Positions 1 through 7,261 of a stretch of 64,000 nt of DNA are shown here, piece after piece. The notes below the pieces were generated by a model. That model did no database searches. It was not told the origin of the DNA and was given only the letters and a program-made list of their open reading frames with translations. Both the position numbers and the translations under genes were made by a program. Position 1 is the first letter of the stretch. Every line of letters starts with the position of its first letter. The DNA comes from Legionellales bacterium (lineage in GTDB: Bacteria; Pseudomonadota; Gammaproteobacteria; UBA1113), in the NCBI GenBank assembly GCA_002709565.1, contig PAPY01000031.1:64071-128070 (forward strand), given 5' to 3'.

Positions 1-2
1 AC

Positions 3-425
3 CGTACTAAGAAGTCGCCGACCTTTATGCGCATCAACAAAGTCAAATGGGACGAGCCCGATAACGCCGTGTATTATTCCATGCATTTTCCACTGCATGT
101 TGGGGACTCGTACAAAAAAAATGGCTACAGCAACATCGACGATACCATTGAATTAAAACAAAGCATGGAAATCTTCCTCGATGCCATCGAAGGTGGACGT
201 TTGGAACTCGTCGAAAAAACTCGCTTGAGTGAATTGCCCGACAAAATCAAATTTGATTATTTCCATACCGATAGTGATCCAATGCAGGAGCTCACATCGA
301 GCAAATTAATCTTATCCCATGATCCCCGCTTTGTGCCGAGTCTCGAGCGACGCGACCCGGCCATTGCCTTTAACCACGCTAGCCCTTTCTTCAAAGGCTG
401 TATTAAAATCACCTATACCGGTTGA
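3..425 (+). CDS. C-terminal part of an unknown protein (cut by the window edge)
   Basis: The reading frame is open from the first bases, so the gene begins to the left of the window and the ATG at 27 is probably internal. About 140 residues are visible. I do not recognise a family. There is no signal peptide or membrane segment in the visible part; it is hydrophilic with mixed charge. The extreme C-terminus has the pattern F-F-K-G-C-I-K-I. A similar F-A-K-G-C-I-R-I pattern, preceded by a similar I-x-F-x-x-F/Y-H stretch, occurs at the C-terminus of the unknown protein encoded at 36957-38279, so the two may be distant paralogues. This is inference from eye alignment only. The gene ends 234 bases before the small peptide ORF at 660 and its relation to the YcaO cluster is unknown. 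Confidence 0.6.
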   Translation, partial: RTKKSPTFMRINKVKWDEPDNAVYYSMHFPLHVGDSYKKNGYSNIDDTIELKQSMEIFLDAIEGGRLELVEKTRLSELPDKIKFDYFHTDSDPMQELTSSKLILSHDPRFVPSLERRDPAIAFNHASPFFKGCIKITYTG

Positions 426-659
426 CAATATCACCGTATAAGGCGATCAGCCCCAGCAGCCCCGCTGAATTTATGCCAGAGTGGTGTGAGACTTCTCTTC
501 AATTTGTTTCTCACGCTTATCTAGCTAGGCAAAGCCTATGGCCCAGGTTATACTCAGATGGCGTACTGTGTAAGGATAGATCAGGCGTGATAAGGACTCG
601 CGAAGGATAATGTGAGCCTTGTTTCTAGGACAGAAACTTCATCCATGGAGGATAAGTGT
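426..659. other. Leader region before the YcaO/TfuA cluster
   Basis: No convincing gene. A 62-codon frame starts with TTG at 422, overlapping the stop of the previous gene, but has no ribosome binding site and no recognisable content. Two weak stem-loops are visible: GTGAGA paired with TCTCAC around 485-513, and GTTTCT-AGGAC-AGAAAC near 619-636. A strong ribosome binding site GGAGG lies at 647-651 and belongs to the 42-codon ORF at 660. No clear sigma-70 promoter was found. Confidence 0.4.
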
Positions 660-788
660 ATGGATACTTATGTTGAAGATCGAATTGTCTTCATAGAAGA
701 AGACAATGACGGTGATAATTTCGCTGTTTCAATGGATATGGCTATTATGATATCTATCCCCGAAACGGAGGTATTTTTAACCGTATAA
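660..788 (+). CDS. Candidate RiPP precursor peptide, 42 aa
   Basis: A 42-codon ORF starts with ATG at 660, eight bases after a perfect GGAGG (647-651), a stronger start signal than those of its neighbours. It lies 78 bases upstream of the YcaO gene on the same strand. The peptide is very acidic in its first 20 residues (D and E at 2, 6, 7, 13-15, 17, 19), then becomes hydrophobic, ending M-I-S-I-P-E-T-E-V-F-L-T-V. It has no Cys and only two Ser, so classical azole formation is unlikely. TfuA-partnered YcaO enzymes can make backbone thioamides, which need no special side chain. An acidic leader and a short hydrophobic core fit that chemistry. Precursor status is inference from position, size and start signal. 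Confidence 0.6.
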   Translation: MDTYVEDRIVFIEEDNDGDNFAVSMDMAIMISIPETEVFLTV

Positions 789-866
789 ACCATAAGGATG
801 TGATTATTCGCTAGCAAACCATAAGGACAAAATAAATGGCGTCTGGTATTAATCACGTAATAACGA

Positions 867-2033
867 ATGCAGCAAGTAATAGACAGGTGTAATTCTGCGA
901 AACAACAATATATAACGTTGCCAGGAACCGTGAGAGCAGAGCACCCAGAAACAACACTCGCGGAACTAAGGGAAAAATTCACCCAGTTTGGTATAACTAG
1001 AGTTGCTAACCTTACCGGACTGGATAACATTGGGATACCTGTCTATGCTGCCATTCGACCTAACGCCAAAAGCCTGTCCGTCTCCCAAGGCAAAGGCACC
1101 ACCCACACTCTCGCAAAAATTTCTGCCATCATGGAAGCCATCGAAATTTGGCACGCAGAACATTTAACACCACCGATTACTAATGGCAGTTACGCAGAAC
1201 TCGCTTCAGAACATACGCTGATTCACCCAGCGCATTTGCTGAACCCACAATTTGTTTTGCCAACTATCGAGACGCAATCGATGGCGTGGCTGGAGGCTGT
1301 TGAAGTAAACTCAAGACAAATAAGCCTCATCCCACAGGCGTTAGTATCCATGGATACTACCCAAGTGAGCACCTTGTCATTGGCCTTCGCAACGTCTACT
1401 AATGGCCTTGCCTCGGGTAATACGCTCGAGGAAGCGCTCTTGCATGGACTGTACGAAGTTATTGAACGGGATTGCATGGCGCGTTGGCAAGTTGGTGACA
1501 GTCAAACCCGTAGCCGCAGTCAAATTGATATATCAACCATCGATGATGATGGTTGTCAGGATTTATTAGCGTCTATTCAGCGCGCCAACTATGGTGTGTA
1601 TGTCTGGGATGTCAGCTCTCAACTCGGCATCCCCGCGTTTCATTGTCGCATTCATGATGCGGCATTTTATTCTGGCTTGCCAATCTTTGCTGGCACCGGT
1701 TGTCATGGCAATAAAGCTGTCGCATTGAGTCGCGCTATCACCGAAGCCATTCAATCACGTGTGACGGTGATCAGTGGGGCACGAGATGATTTACCGGCAA
1801 GCTATGGGGCCAGCAGCGGTTTAACCGGGGCAGAATATGGGCCCAAAGATTATCGCCAGTGTGACGACATTGCCTTAAGTGGCAGTTTTGCGGGAGATAT
1901 TCGTGAAGTCTGCCAACGCTTAACGCATGCCGGCTTTGCGCAGGTGCTCTATCATGATTGTTCTAAAGCCCAATACGCTATACCCGTGGTCAAAGTCATT
2001 GTTCCAGGCCTCGCATTCAACAGGGTGCATTGA
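867..2033 (+). CDS. YcaO-domain protein, probable ATP-dependent backbone-modifying enzyme
   Basis: 388 residues. YcaO enzymes use ATP to activate backbone amides for cyclodehydration, or for thioamidation when paired with TfuA. The N-terminal block reads like the family: H-P-E-T-T-L (26-31), F-G-I-T-R-V-A-N-L-T-G-L-D (41-53), G-I-P-V, R-P-N-A-K-S, Q-G-K-G. The ATP/Mg-binding acidic motifs are S-A-I-M-E-A-I-E (86-93) and Y-E-V-I-E-R-D (196-202). The C-terminus ends just after V-P-G-L, without the proline-rich tail of azoline cyclodehydratases, as expected for TfuA-type rather than azole-type enzymes. The ATG at 867 follows an in-frame stop at 861-863 and keeps the conserved N-terminus; its binding site is weak. 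The gene is followed after one base by tfuA. The substrate is unknown; the 42-residue peptide upstream is the natural candidate. Confidence 0.9.
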   Translation: MQQVIDRCNSAKQQYITLPGTVRAEHPETTLAELREKFTQFGITRVANLTGLDNIGIPVYAAIRPNAKSLSVSQGKGTTHTLAKISAIMEAIEIWHAEHLTPPITNGSYAELASEHTLIHPAHLLNPQFVLPTIETQSMAWLEAVEVNSRQISLIPQALVSMDTTQVSTLSLAFATSTNGLASGNTLEEALLHGLYEVIERDCMARWQVGDSQTRSRSQIDISTIDDDGCQDLLASIQRANYGVYVWDVSSQLGIPAFHCRIHDAAFYSGLPIFAGTGCHGNKAVALSRAITEAIQSRVTVISGARDDLPASYGASSGLTGAEYGPKDYRQCDDIALSGSFAGDIREVCQRLTHAGFAQVLYHDCSKAQYAIPVVKVIVPGLAFNRVH

Positions 2034-2034
2034 G

Positions 2035-3348
2035 ATGGCGGGTATTGTCTTTGCAGGACCAACACTGCCCCATGCGATTATCAGCCAGCAACTACCCGAT
2101 GCAATTGTGCAACCACCAGTAGCGGCGGGGGATATTTTGCGCTGTTTGGTCCACAAACCACACTATATTGCTATCATTGATGGTTATTTCGAAGAACGGC
2201 GCAGTGTGTGGCACAAAGAAATTCTTTTAGCATTGGAGCAAGGGATCCCCGTCTACGGTGCTGCCAGCATGGGGGCATTAAGAGCAGCGGAATTAGCTTC
2301 CTTTGGTATGCAGGGGGTGGGACAGATTTATCATGCTTATGCCAGTGGTGAATGCAATGACGATGACGAAGTAACAGTCTTGCACTTAGATGAAGCCCAT
2401 GGGTTCAAACCTGTCAGTGATGCCATGGTGAATATCCGCGCCACCTTGAGTGCTGCAGGTGTTGCTTTAAGCTTGCCTGAGACGGTTTGTAATACGGTAA
2501 CGCAGGCAGCCAAGCAGTGTTTTTATAAAGAGCGACGTTTGTTGCCATTGTTAGCGCAATTAGCCGAGGACCAAGATGATCCAAATTATCAGGCATTACT
2601 CAACTGGGTACGTGATAATGGTTGCGTGGATCAAAAAGCCCTCGATGCCCATGCCTTACTTCGTCAATTAGCGACAGCGGATGATCATGCAGCACAGCCT
2701 ACAATCACAGTAAACCAAACTTTGTATTTGCAGCATTTTGCCACCAGCGTGTTTTGTCAACCTGCGCCGTCTTGTGCTGATGGTAACCAACAGTACGCTA
2801 TTCGCCTTGCCCACTTACTAGCGGCCTTGGCACACTGTAACGAAGACATGAATCCTAGAACTATTGTAAGCCGTTATAGTGGGATCATCCCCCAAAATGC
2901 ACCGTTGCAAAGTTTATTGATGGTTCTAGCAGAGCCGTTAACGCCGGAACCAATGAGCCTTGAAGATTACTTGCAATATGTTGGCGAAACCTATCCTGAA
3001 AAACATCAATTTTATACCTTGGTGGCGAATATTTTCAGTAAAATCTATGGGATGTTCACAGTAACAGGATTGCAGTGCAGCGAAACTTATCAGCACCAGT
3101 TGCTGAAGAGTATTTATATGACAAAAACCCAGCAATATCCCATGACTTATGCCGCTTGGCGTCAACATTGTGGCCTGAATGATGAAATGGCGCAGCTGTT
3201 AGCGTCGATGTATTGTTGTTTGCGCTTTGTGGTGGAAGCCCACAACCCGCATTTATTATCAACAACTGTGAACAATCATTTGCAAGATTGGTTTGATATG
3301 GCGAAAATGATCTTGCAACTGGCAAAGGTCGGGCAAAACTCCCATTGA
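2035..3348 (+). CDS. TfuA-like protein, YcaO partner
   Basis: 437 residues from the ATG at 2035, one base after the YcaO stop, implying translational coupling. A longer in-frame start at 1927 lies inside the YcaO gene and is not used here because homology starts at M-A-G-I-V-F-A-G-P-T. The first ~150 residues carry the TfuA core: G-P-T-L-P, I-A-I-I-D-G-Y-F, H-K-E-I-L-L-A-L-E-Q-G-I-P-V-Y-G-A-A-S-M-G-A-L-R-A, and the D-D-D-E-V block. TfuA proteins (named for trifolitoxin) are thought to help YcaO deliver sulfur for thioamide formation. About 280 residues follow the core; they are mostly helical-looking and I do not recognise them. Core assignment is firm; the role of the extension is unknown. 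Confidence 0.85.
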   Translation: MAGIVFAGPTLPHAIISQQLPDAIVQPPVAAGDILRCLVHKPHYIAIIDGYFEERRSVWHKEILLALEQGIPVYGAASMGALRAAELASFGMQGVGQIYHAYASGECNDDDEVTVLHLDEAHGFKPVSDAMVNIRATLSAAGVALSLPETVCNTVTQAAKQCFYKERRLLPLLAQLAEDQDDPNYQALLNWVRDNGCVDQKALDAHALLRQLATADDHAAQPTITVNQTLYLQHFATSVFCQPAPSCADGNQQYAIRLAHLLAALAHCNEDMNPRTIVSRYSGIIPQNAPLQSLLMVLAEPLTPEPMSLEDYLQYVGETYPEKHQFYTLVANIFSKIYGMFTVTGLQCSETYQHQLLKSIYMTKTQQYPMTYAAWRQHCGLNDEMAQLLASMYCCLRFVVEAHNPHLLSTTVNNHLQDWFDMAKMILQLAKVGQNSH

Positions 3349-3417
3349 CGGACGAAAGACAGTTATGTAATCTGCAAAGTCTGAGAGTGGCCCGCCAAGG
3401 AACGGAGTACAAGGATA

Positions 3418-3963
3418 ATGTCATTGCAATTAGATTTACTTCATCATCATCAAAGCAAGCAGCATGAAATCATTCACCACTTTAAACAGCACTGGGGACA
3501 TCTACATCCCGAGCGCAGTGATGAGGAATGGGGGCAGCTCTTGTCAGCGAATAAAGACGAATTGCCATTAACCTTGGTTGCTGTGGATAACCTCAGTGGT
3601 GCATTCCTTGGGACGGTAACCTTAAAGAACAACACCGTGCCGTTTTTGCAGCAGCATTTAGAGAATTTCATTAAACCAGAACAAGCCTGGCTATTTTATA
3701 TGTATGTGGTACCTCACCGTCGTGGTCAAGGCATAGGCTCGTCACTATTAGCCCGTGCAGCCCATCTTGCAAAGCTGAAGGGGTTTAATAGTGTGTCTTT
3801 GTTTACCACTACCTGCGGTAATATTTATCGTAAGGCGGATTGGCAAGCCACTGGCCGTAGCCGTCTGCCGTGGGGAGCACGGGCTAAAGTTATGGAGTTG
3901 GTGCTAGAACCGGGTGTGGTGCCCGCACCTGCCCCAGAGACTGCTCAACAACTTCCAGCTTAG
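3418..3963 (+). CDS. GNAT-family N-acetyltransferase
   Basis: 181 residues. The acetyl-CoA-binding motif A is clear: Y-V-V-P-H-R-R-G-Q-G-I-G-S-S-L-L (residues 96-111), preceded by a beta strand with W-L-F-Y-M-Y. A typical C-terminal block, G-N-I-Y-R-K-A-D-W-Q, follows. GNAT enzymes transfer acetyl groups to amines. The gene lies 69 bases after tfuA on the same strand and may be the last gene of the putative RiPP operon, either capping the peptide or giving self-protection; that is inference from position. The C-terminal ~20 residues are rich in Pro and Ala and probably disordered. It could also be an unrelated acetyltransferase. Confidence 0.8.
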   Translation: MSLQLDLLHHHQSKQHEIIHHFKQHWGHLHPERSDEEWGQLLSANKDELPLTLVAVDNLSGAFLGTVTLKNNTVPFLQQHLENFIKPEQAWLFYMYVVPHRRGQGIGSSLLARAAHLAKLKGFNSVSLFTTTCGNIYRKADWQATGRSRLPWGARAKVMELVLEPGVVPAPAPETAQQLPA

Positions 3964-4038
3964 CTGCCAATTCCCCATTGCGAGATGTGCAGCCTGTCAC
4001 CCGACTTGTTAGGCCGACCTGCCATCCGACCTGCCATC

Positions 4039-4171
4039 CGAAGCCGTTAGGCGTAGGATGGCTTGTCGAGCCGTAGCTCGCAGAGCGAAGGCTGGAGCTT
4101 TAGCGTAGGTCGAAGCCGTTAGGCGTAGGCTGGCTTGTCGAGCCGTAGCTCGCAGAGCGAAGGCTGAAGCT
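4039..4171. repeat. Two-copy 61-bp direct repeat in the GNAT/psd gap
   Basis: Two 61-base copies (4039-4099 and 4111-4171) differ at only two positions and repeat with a 72-base period. They are GC-richer than the surroundings and contain the palindrome-like words GAGCCGTAGCTCGCAGAGCG. A relative of the core (GAAGCTCGCA-AGAGCG-TAGGCC) occurs after the outer-membrane protein gene near 22684-22707, so this is probably a dispersed intergenic repeat family. It fills the space between two convergent genes. No coding function is seen. Confidence 0.75.
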
Positions 4172-4177
4172 CGCAGC

Positions 4178-5035
4178 TTAAGCCGTTGTGAATTGTCCCA
4201 ACTGCTGACCCATCATAACGCTAGTACCAGCCGTCATGTCTTGTTGCCAAGTCATGGTATTTGCGGGGAATAATACAATAGCAGTTGAGCCAAATTTAAA
4301 ATGTCCTACTTCATCGCCTTTGGCCAGGATTATATTTTTGTTAGTATAATCCCAATCATGTACAGTTTTTGCTCTGGCCGGACTGATTGTCCCTGCCCAG
4401 CTCATGTGTATGCTCGCCACAAAAAATGCGCCGATCATAATAACTGCCATTGGCCCGTGTTCAGTCTTGAATATAGAAACAATCCGTTCATTACGGGCAA
4501 AGAGATTGTCGACGGTTTCAGCTGTGCGATTATTCACAGAAAATAATTTCCCGGGGATGTGAGACATCTGTTGCAATACCCCTTGCACTGGCATATGTAC
4601 ACGGTGATAATCTTTCGGCGACAAATAAATTGTTGCAAAGTTACCTCCATCGAATTGTTTCGCTAGAGCCTGGTTGGCAACTAAAGCAGTCAGGCTAAAA
4701 TCTCGGCCTTTAGCTTGAATGAGTTGACCGTTTTGGATCGTGCCAATTTGGCTAATGGTACCATCTGCCGGTGAGGTAATAGCCTTGTGGTCGCCATCGA
4801 TAGGCCTCGCACCTCGTTTTAATTTACGGGTAAAAAAATCATTAAAGCTAATATAGGTATTAATATCTTGTCGCTCTGCTTCATCCATATTGACGTGGTA
4901 TTTTCGGATAAAATTTTTGATCAAATAGTTTTTCAGCCAAGATAGTTTGCTATTGGCAATTTTGCCGAATAAGCGCGAACATAAATGCTGCGGTAACAAA
5001 TATTGTGGTAGGGTTTTTATTTTATTGTTTAGCAT
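4178..5035 (-). CDS. psd: Phosphatidylserine decarboxylase proenzyme
   Basis: 285 residues, the normal length. Psd decarboxylates phosphatidylserine to phosphatidylethanolamine at the inner membrane. The proenzyme cleaves itself at a G-S bond to make the pyruvoyl cofactor; here the site is F-G-S-T at residues 248-251 (most relatives have L-G-S-T). Other family blocks are visible: N-D-F-F-T-R-K-L near 66-73, S-P-A-D-G, and Y-L-S-P-K-D-Y-H-R-V-H-M-P with the conserved histidines. The start overlaps the end of the upstream membrane phosphotransferase/sulfatase-like gene by 14 bases, so the two are probably co-transcribed. It is convergent with the GNAT gene. Confidence 0.96.
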   Translation of the reverse strand: MLNNKIKTLPQYLLPQHLCSRLFGKIANSKLSWLKNYLIKNFIRKYHVNMDEAERQDINTYISFNDFFTRKLKRGARPIDGDHKAITSPADGTISQIGTIQNGQLIQAKGRDFSLTALVANQALAKQFDGGNFATIYLSPKDYHRVHMPVQGVLQQMSHIPGKLFSVNNRTAETVDNLFARNERIVSIFKTEHGPMAVIMIGAFFVASIHMSWAGTISPARAKTVHDWDYTNKNIILAKGDEVGHFKFGSTAIVLFPANTMTWQQDMTAGTSVMMGQQLGQFTTA

Positions 5036-7103
5036 GGTTTAACTCATCATCGTAAAAATTCTGTAGTGCTTTTTGCATATCTGCTACCGGGGCTTGTTTG
5101 GCCCAGGCTGAACTTAACTCATCGCTCCATTGGCCCGTCTTGGTGTTGACCAGAATAACAAAATGCTTGTCATCTAAGTCAGGGACATCTACTAATAACC
5201 AATCGCCCCGCAGTACGCCGCGCTGTTTGCCTTTAATGATGGCGTTACTTAATTCAGGCTTTACCCGCAAGAGGCCGGTTTCAGGCTCGATATTGTAGTA
5301 AACTAAGCCCTGATTTAGTAGGGTGCCAATGGATGGATTCGCCACCAAAATACCAGGTAGGGTGAAGCCTGTTTCGAGGAATATATTACGGGCGGGTGGC
5401 TTGGGCACGGTTTTGGATAGAATATTTTGTAACAAGGAGATCCCCTGCATCTTGTCCTGTTTAATATTCACGTAATCGAGGAGACTCGGGGCAATGTCAA
5501 TCAAGCTGACATTATAATCCTGGCGGCCGACGGTGTTATGGCGCAGCTTGCCGTCTTTGGGGGCATAAACTCGAAAAGCTAACAACACGTGGTTTTGTAC
5601 CTTATTCAATAAATCTGTACCATGGCCAATGGTTTTTTCATTCACTAAGAAACGGTTCAGAGGTGACTTTTGGATAGCTTTTTTGCCTTGATAGTTTTGC
5701 TGTTGGGTTAAGCTCTCTTTCGAGAGGCCAAAGCCATTGCCATGATCAGACAACAATACCACGATGGCATTGTGCAAATAGCCTTTGTCTTTGAGGGTCG
5801 TCATCAATCGTTCAATTTGTCCATCCGTCGCAGCCAAAGCGTCACTAAACATGGCTTCGTTACGTAGCGGATCATTGCGGTCATAACTGGGAGAGCTACC
5901 CCAACTAAAAGGCCAATGGGGTAAGGTATAATGGACCGCGAGGAATAAGGGCTTTTTGCTCTGATAGGCCAGAGCATTTGCGAGTAGTCTATCAAATTGT
6001 TGCGGATAGTAGCTCACATGCGCGGCACGATTTGCGTAGTTATAAGGAAATAACCAACGACTCAGTCCCACATTCATCAACAAGTTCGTTAATGGCGCAT
6101 CATTAATGGTACCGAGGATAAAATCATTAGCGCCAATGTCGGGGCCAATGACTTCAGTGAAGCCATAGTCTTCATCAATATTATTAAAACGTCTATCGTC
6201 AATAGCATATATTGTGCGATAGCCTTGGCGTTTTAATATAGCAGCGAGGTTAGGTTCTAATATTAAGTCTGCTTGTCGACGCAGATTGTAGCGGGCATTG
6301 TTGAGCTTGGGATCACGCCCTGTCAACACACTCATCCATGCTGGGAAGGTGCGACCCAAGGGAGTGTAGGCTTGGGTAAATACAGTCGCGGTTGTTAGCA
6401 AACTATCGGTATAGGGCATCGGGGATGTGTCATTACCAAAATACGCCAAGTCATTCGGGCGTAGAGAATCGATGCCTATGATAATAATATTGGGGCCGGG
6501 ACTTTTACCACTGGCGGTGCGGGCAGTGTGGATAAAATACCCGGTGGCAGCAACCGAAAAGCACGCCAAGCCAATGATCCAAATTCCAGCACGACCACAA
6601 CGTTGCCAAAGGCCTTTAAGAAATCCTAAACCTGCTAGCGCACCTACCACCAGCAATAATGTACTTAGAATAAGAAAAATTAAATCATTGACACCGTGAT
6701 GGCTGAATAGTCCAAACATATGCCGCAAAAACGCAAATTGGGAATCTGGAAAATAATACTGATTAGCGAAATACACACTGACAGTTGCTAGCAACCACAA
6801 ACACATTCCCAACAGCCGGCTTTGGCTTTGGGATAAATTCAACAAATACTTAATCAGGCAAGTGACGGCCCAGATGGCAATGATATAGGTGGCATACACC
6901 AGCAATTGGGCAAACAGAAAGAAAATAAACCCGTCCAGGATATGGCCTGAAGCGAGGATTTGTTCTTGGGCAAAATTACTAAAGGTCGTTGGACTCACCG
7001 CACGCCGGTTGATAAAGACAAAATAGCCCAAAATAGCTTGGCAAACCACTAAGACAAGAGTGAGGCGGATTATCGGGCCGATGATGGTTTTTTTTCGTTG
7101 CAT
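5022..7103 (-). CDS. Membrane-anchored alkaline phosphatase superfamily enzyme (sulfatase/phosphoethanolamine-transferase-like)
   Basis: 693 residues. About five hydrophobic segments fill residues 8-195, followed by an extracytoplasmic catalytic domain. Metal-site elements are visible: I-I-I-I-G-I-D-S-L (D212), L-S-D-H-G-N-G-F-G, and K-T-I-G-H-G-T-D. At the nucleophile position the sequence is R-T-F-P-A-W-M-S-V-L-T-G (T252), a threonine rather than the Cys/Ser that sulfatases convert to formylglycine. Threonine is typical of phosphotransferases such as EptA and LtaS. It overlaps psd, which makes phosphatidylethanolamine, the donor for phosphoethanolamine transferases. I infer an envelope phosphoethanolamine or glycerophosphate transferase, but a sulfatase label cannot be excluded. 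Confidence 0.75.
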   Translation of the reverse strand: MQRKKTIIGPIIRLTLVLVVCQAILGYFVFINRRAVSPTTFSNFAQEQILASGHILDGFIFFLFAQLLVYATYIIAIWAVTCLIKYLLNLSQSQSRLLGMCLWLLATVSVYFANQYYFPDSQFAFLRHMFGLFSHHGVNDLIFLILSTLLLVVGALAGLGFLKGLWQRCGRAGIWIIGLACFSVAATGYFIHTARTASGKSPGPNIIIIGIDSLRPNDLAYFGNDTSPMPYTDSLLTTATVFTQAYTPLGRTFPAWMSVLTGRDPKLNNARYNLRRQADLILEPNLAAILKRQGYRTIYAIDDRRFNNIDEDYGFTEVIGPDIGANDFILGTINDAPLTNLLMNVGLSRWLFPYNYANRAAHVSYYPQQFDRLLANALAYQSKKPLFLAVHYTLPHWPFSWGSSPSYDRNDPLRNEAMFSDALAATDGQIERLMTTLKDKGYLHNAIVVLLSDHGNGFGLSKESLTQQQNYQGKKAIQKSPLNRFLVNEKTIGHGTDLLNKVQNHVLLAFRVYAPKDGKLRHNTVGRQDYNVSLIDIAPSLLDYVNIKQDKMQGISLLQNILSKTVPKPPARNIFLETGFTLPGILVANPSIGTLLNQGLVYYNIEPETGLLRVKPELSNAIIKGKQRGVLRGDWLLVDVPDLDDKHFVILVNTKTGQWSDELSSAWAKQAPVADMQKALQNFYDDELNHAKQ

Positions 7104-7175
7104 GGTGTTTTCAGCAGTGAACCAGACCGTAAGTATAACCCATTCGTTACCAAATTAACCATTAAATCGCTATAA

Positions 7176-7247
7176 CCGACATTCCGCTTTTTCGTTGATT
7201 TTTTATCCTTCTCTGCATCAAAAATAGCTCTGGTGCGAAAAGCCGGC
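7176..7247. repeat. REP-like dispersed element, copy A
   Basis: A 72-base element begins CCGACATTCCG and ends CTGGTGCGAAAAGCCGGC. Its central part GCATCAAAAATAGCTCTGG is shared with copies B and C. The ends are imperfect inverted repeats of each other. It lies directly upstream of tsaD, and the TATAAT at 7248-7253 abuts its right end. Confidence 0.75.
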
Positions 7248-7253
7248 TATAAT
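7248..7253 (+). promoter_or_regulatory. Possible -10 box immediately before tsaD
   Basis: A perfect TATAAT lies only eight bases before the tsaD ATG (7262). No good -35 hexamer is seen 16-18 bases upstream. The bases between are CCCCCGC and provide no ribosome binding site. If used, the transcript would be nearly leaderless. Confidence 0.35.
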
Positions 7254-7261
7254 CCCCCGCT

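Noticed and set aside
422-610. 62-codon frame with TTG start after the left-edge gene
   Set aside because: No ribosome binding site, no recognisable content, and the first codon overlaps the previous stop. It contains two Cys but lies 50 bases before the better precursor candidate.
836-892. 18-codon ORF with AAGGA eight bases upstream, overlapping the YcaO start
   Set aside because: Very short and overlapping the YcaO coding region; it could be a coupling leader but nothing else supports it. The 42-codon ORF is a stronger precursor candidate.
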